This document shows positions 6,106-6,437 of a stretch of DNA of 6,437 bases, piece after piece. The translations under genes were made by a program, and so were the position numbers. The DNA lies in contig SHZG01000139.1 of the NCBI GenBank assembly GCA_009692395.1, positions 1 through 6,437 on the forward strand, in the 5' to 3' direction. The DNA is from Methylococcales bacterium. GTDB taxonomy: Bacteria; Pseudomonadota; Gammaproteobacteria; Methylococcales; Methylomonadaceae. Under the pieces are notes generated by a model, which was given only the letters and a program-made list of their open reading frames with translations, was not told the origin of the DNA and ran no database searches. Numbering within the stretch: position 1 is the first letter of the stretch; each line of letters starts with the position of its first letter.

Positions 6106-6285
6106 TCAATGAGTTATGGTTAGCTTTACGCTATTTTGATAAATTTTAGCGTTTAAATCAAAGCCTATCAGGATGATTAAGCAGTTAAATTCAAGCCATA
6201 ACATGACAACCATGATACTGCCAATGCTGCCATATACTTTGTTGTAAGTGCCAAAATTATTGACATAATAGTTAAACAATAATGG
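6106..6285 (-). pseudogene. YihY/BrkB-family membrane protein, C-terminal remnant truncated by an IS
   Basis: On the minus strand, in frame with TGA at 6106-6108, about 59 codons read PLLFNYYVNNFGTYNKVYG, SIGSIMVVMLWLEFNCLII and LIGFDLNAKIYQNSVKLTITH. The YYVxNFGTYNxxYGSIGxxxxxMLWL signature, followed by a hydrophobic helix and an LIGxxxNA end, is the hallmark C-terminus of the YihY/BrkB family (Virul_fac_BrkB), multi-pass inner-membrane proteins of about 260-420 residues, once misannotated as ribonuclease BN. Upstream the frame loses family resemblance at about 6286-6300 and meets a stop at 6313-6315, exactly where an IS1-like element begins. At least three quarters of the protein is missing from this window; the 5' part may lie beyond the IS to the right. 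There is no start codon in context, so this piece is not expected to make the normal protein. Confidence 0.82.
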
Positions 6286-6437
6286 GTGGTGGGTTAAATC
6301 TGTGATGATAGATTAAAATCACGGGCAGAATAAAATCACACTTACCTAAAAGACCTTATGCGCTGCTACCAAGAAATCACCTGTCCATTCTGTAAAAGTA
6401 ACCAGATGGGCAAGTCAGGACGCAATGCAACGGGAGA
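6286..6437 (+). mobile_element. Left end of an IS1-like insertion sequence (partial)
   Basis: The boundary is inferred from where the yihY homology stops (about 6284-6292) upstream of the InsA-like ORF. The sequence starting near GGTGGTGGGTTAAATC is a candidate terminal repeat, and IS1-family ends commonly begin GGTGATG or similar. A 9-base direct repeat TAAAATCAC (6314-6322 and 6331-6339) lies in the leader. The other end is outside the window, so neither terminal repeat nor target duplication can be checked here. Confidence 0.55.
6358..6437 (+). CDS. IS1-family transposase N-terminal zinc-finger protein (InsA-like, 3' end outside window)
   Basis: Twenty-six codons are visible from ATG 6358: MRCYQEITCPFCKSNQMGKS followed by GRNATG. 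The CPFC pair (C9 and C12), then a K/S-N stretch and GKSGRNATG, matches the zinc-ribbon opening of IS1-family InsA proteins, where a QRYxC segment with the second cysteine pair would be expected directly after the window ends. InsA binds the element ends and is the upstream part of the InsAB' frameshift transposase in classical IS1; single-ORF relatives also exist. There is no strong ribosome site before the ATG, which is common for IS genes. IS1595-type zinc-ribbon transposases are a less likely alternative. Confidence 0.7.
   Translation, partial: MRCYQEITCPFCKSNQMGKSGRNATG

Noticed and set aside
6260..6288. TTGACA at 6260-6265 as a strong -35 promoter element facing the IS
   Set aside because: The position 17 bases downstream reads TGGGTG, with no -10, and the hexamer is part of yihY coding sequence.

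Overview
The window looks like a chromosomal segment of a gammaproteobacterium with moderately AT-rich DNA. The basis is an Aas-type two-domain phospholipid-repair enzyme, a proteobacterial MetF, a Tat-exported YcbK/MepK-like endopeptidase and a YihY/BrkB remnant. A Thiotrichales or Beggiatoa-like sulfur bacterium is a guess from overall flavour only; no marker gene here settles it.

Layout, left to right. At 1-140 lies the C-terminal tail of a transposase, probably IS630 family, entering from outside the window. It is followed by a palindromic intergenic repeat (160-270) built from the GAGCTTGTCGAA core. On the minus strand, aas fills 282-2420. After a 220-base gap holding a strong terminator (2583-2622) comes a minus-strand MepK-like M15/DUF882 peptidase (2641-3666) with a Tat signal and an unusual His-rich repeat linker. 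A 264-base divergent promoter region separates it from metF (3931-4776, plus strand). A bidirectional terminator (4809-4836) lies between metF and a convergent minus-strand gene for a small single-pass membrane protein (4856-5449) carrying two copies of a PxDSMLxRHY motif. Another terminator (5544-5581) follows a second small membrane-anchored protein of unknown function (5602-6066, minus).

The right end is disrupted. Positions 6106-6285 read on the minus strand as the last ~60 residues of a YihY/BrkB-family membrane protein. Its reading frame dissolves at about 6286-6300 into the left end of an IS1-like element, whose InsA-type zinc-finger ORF starts at 6358 and runs off the window. The insertion sequence appears to have cut the yihY-like gene and separated it, and perhaps the unknown gene 39 bases downstream, from the original promoter.

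Aas and the MepK-like protein both act on the cell envelope (phospholipid repair and murein cleavage), and the two small proteins and the YihY remnant are also membrane associated. Each gene has its own terminator or is divergent, so apart from the yihY-remnant/5602 pair there is no sign of an operon. I see no CRISPR array, tRNA, rRNA, riboswitch or defence/toxin module. The most unusual features are the His-rich linker of the peptidase, the duplicated DSMLxRHY motif, and the concealed IS-truncated yihY.
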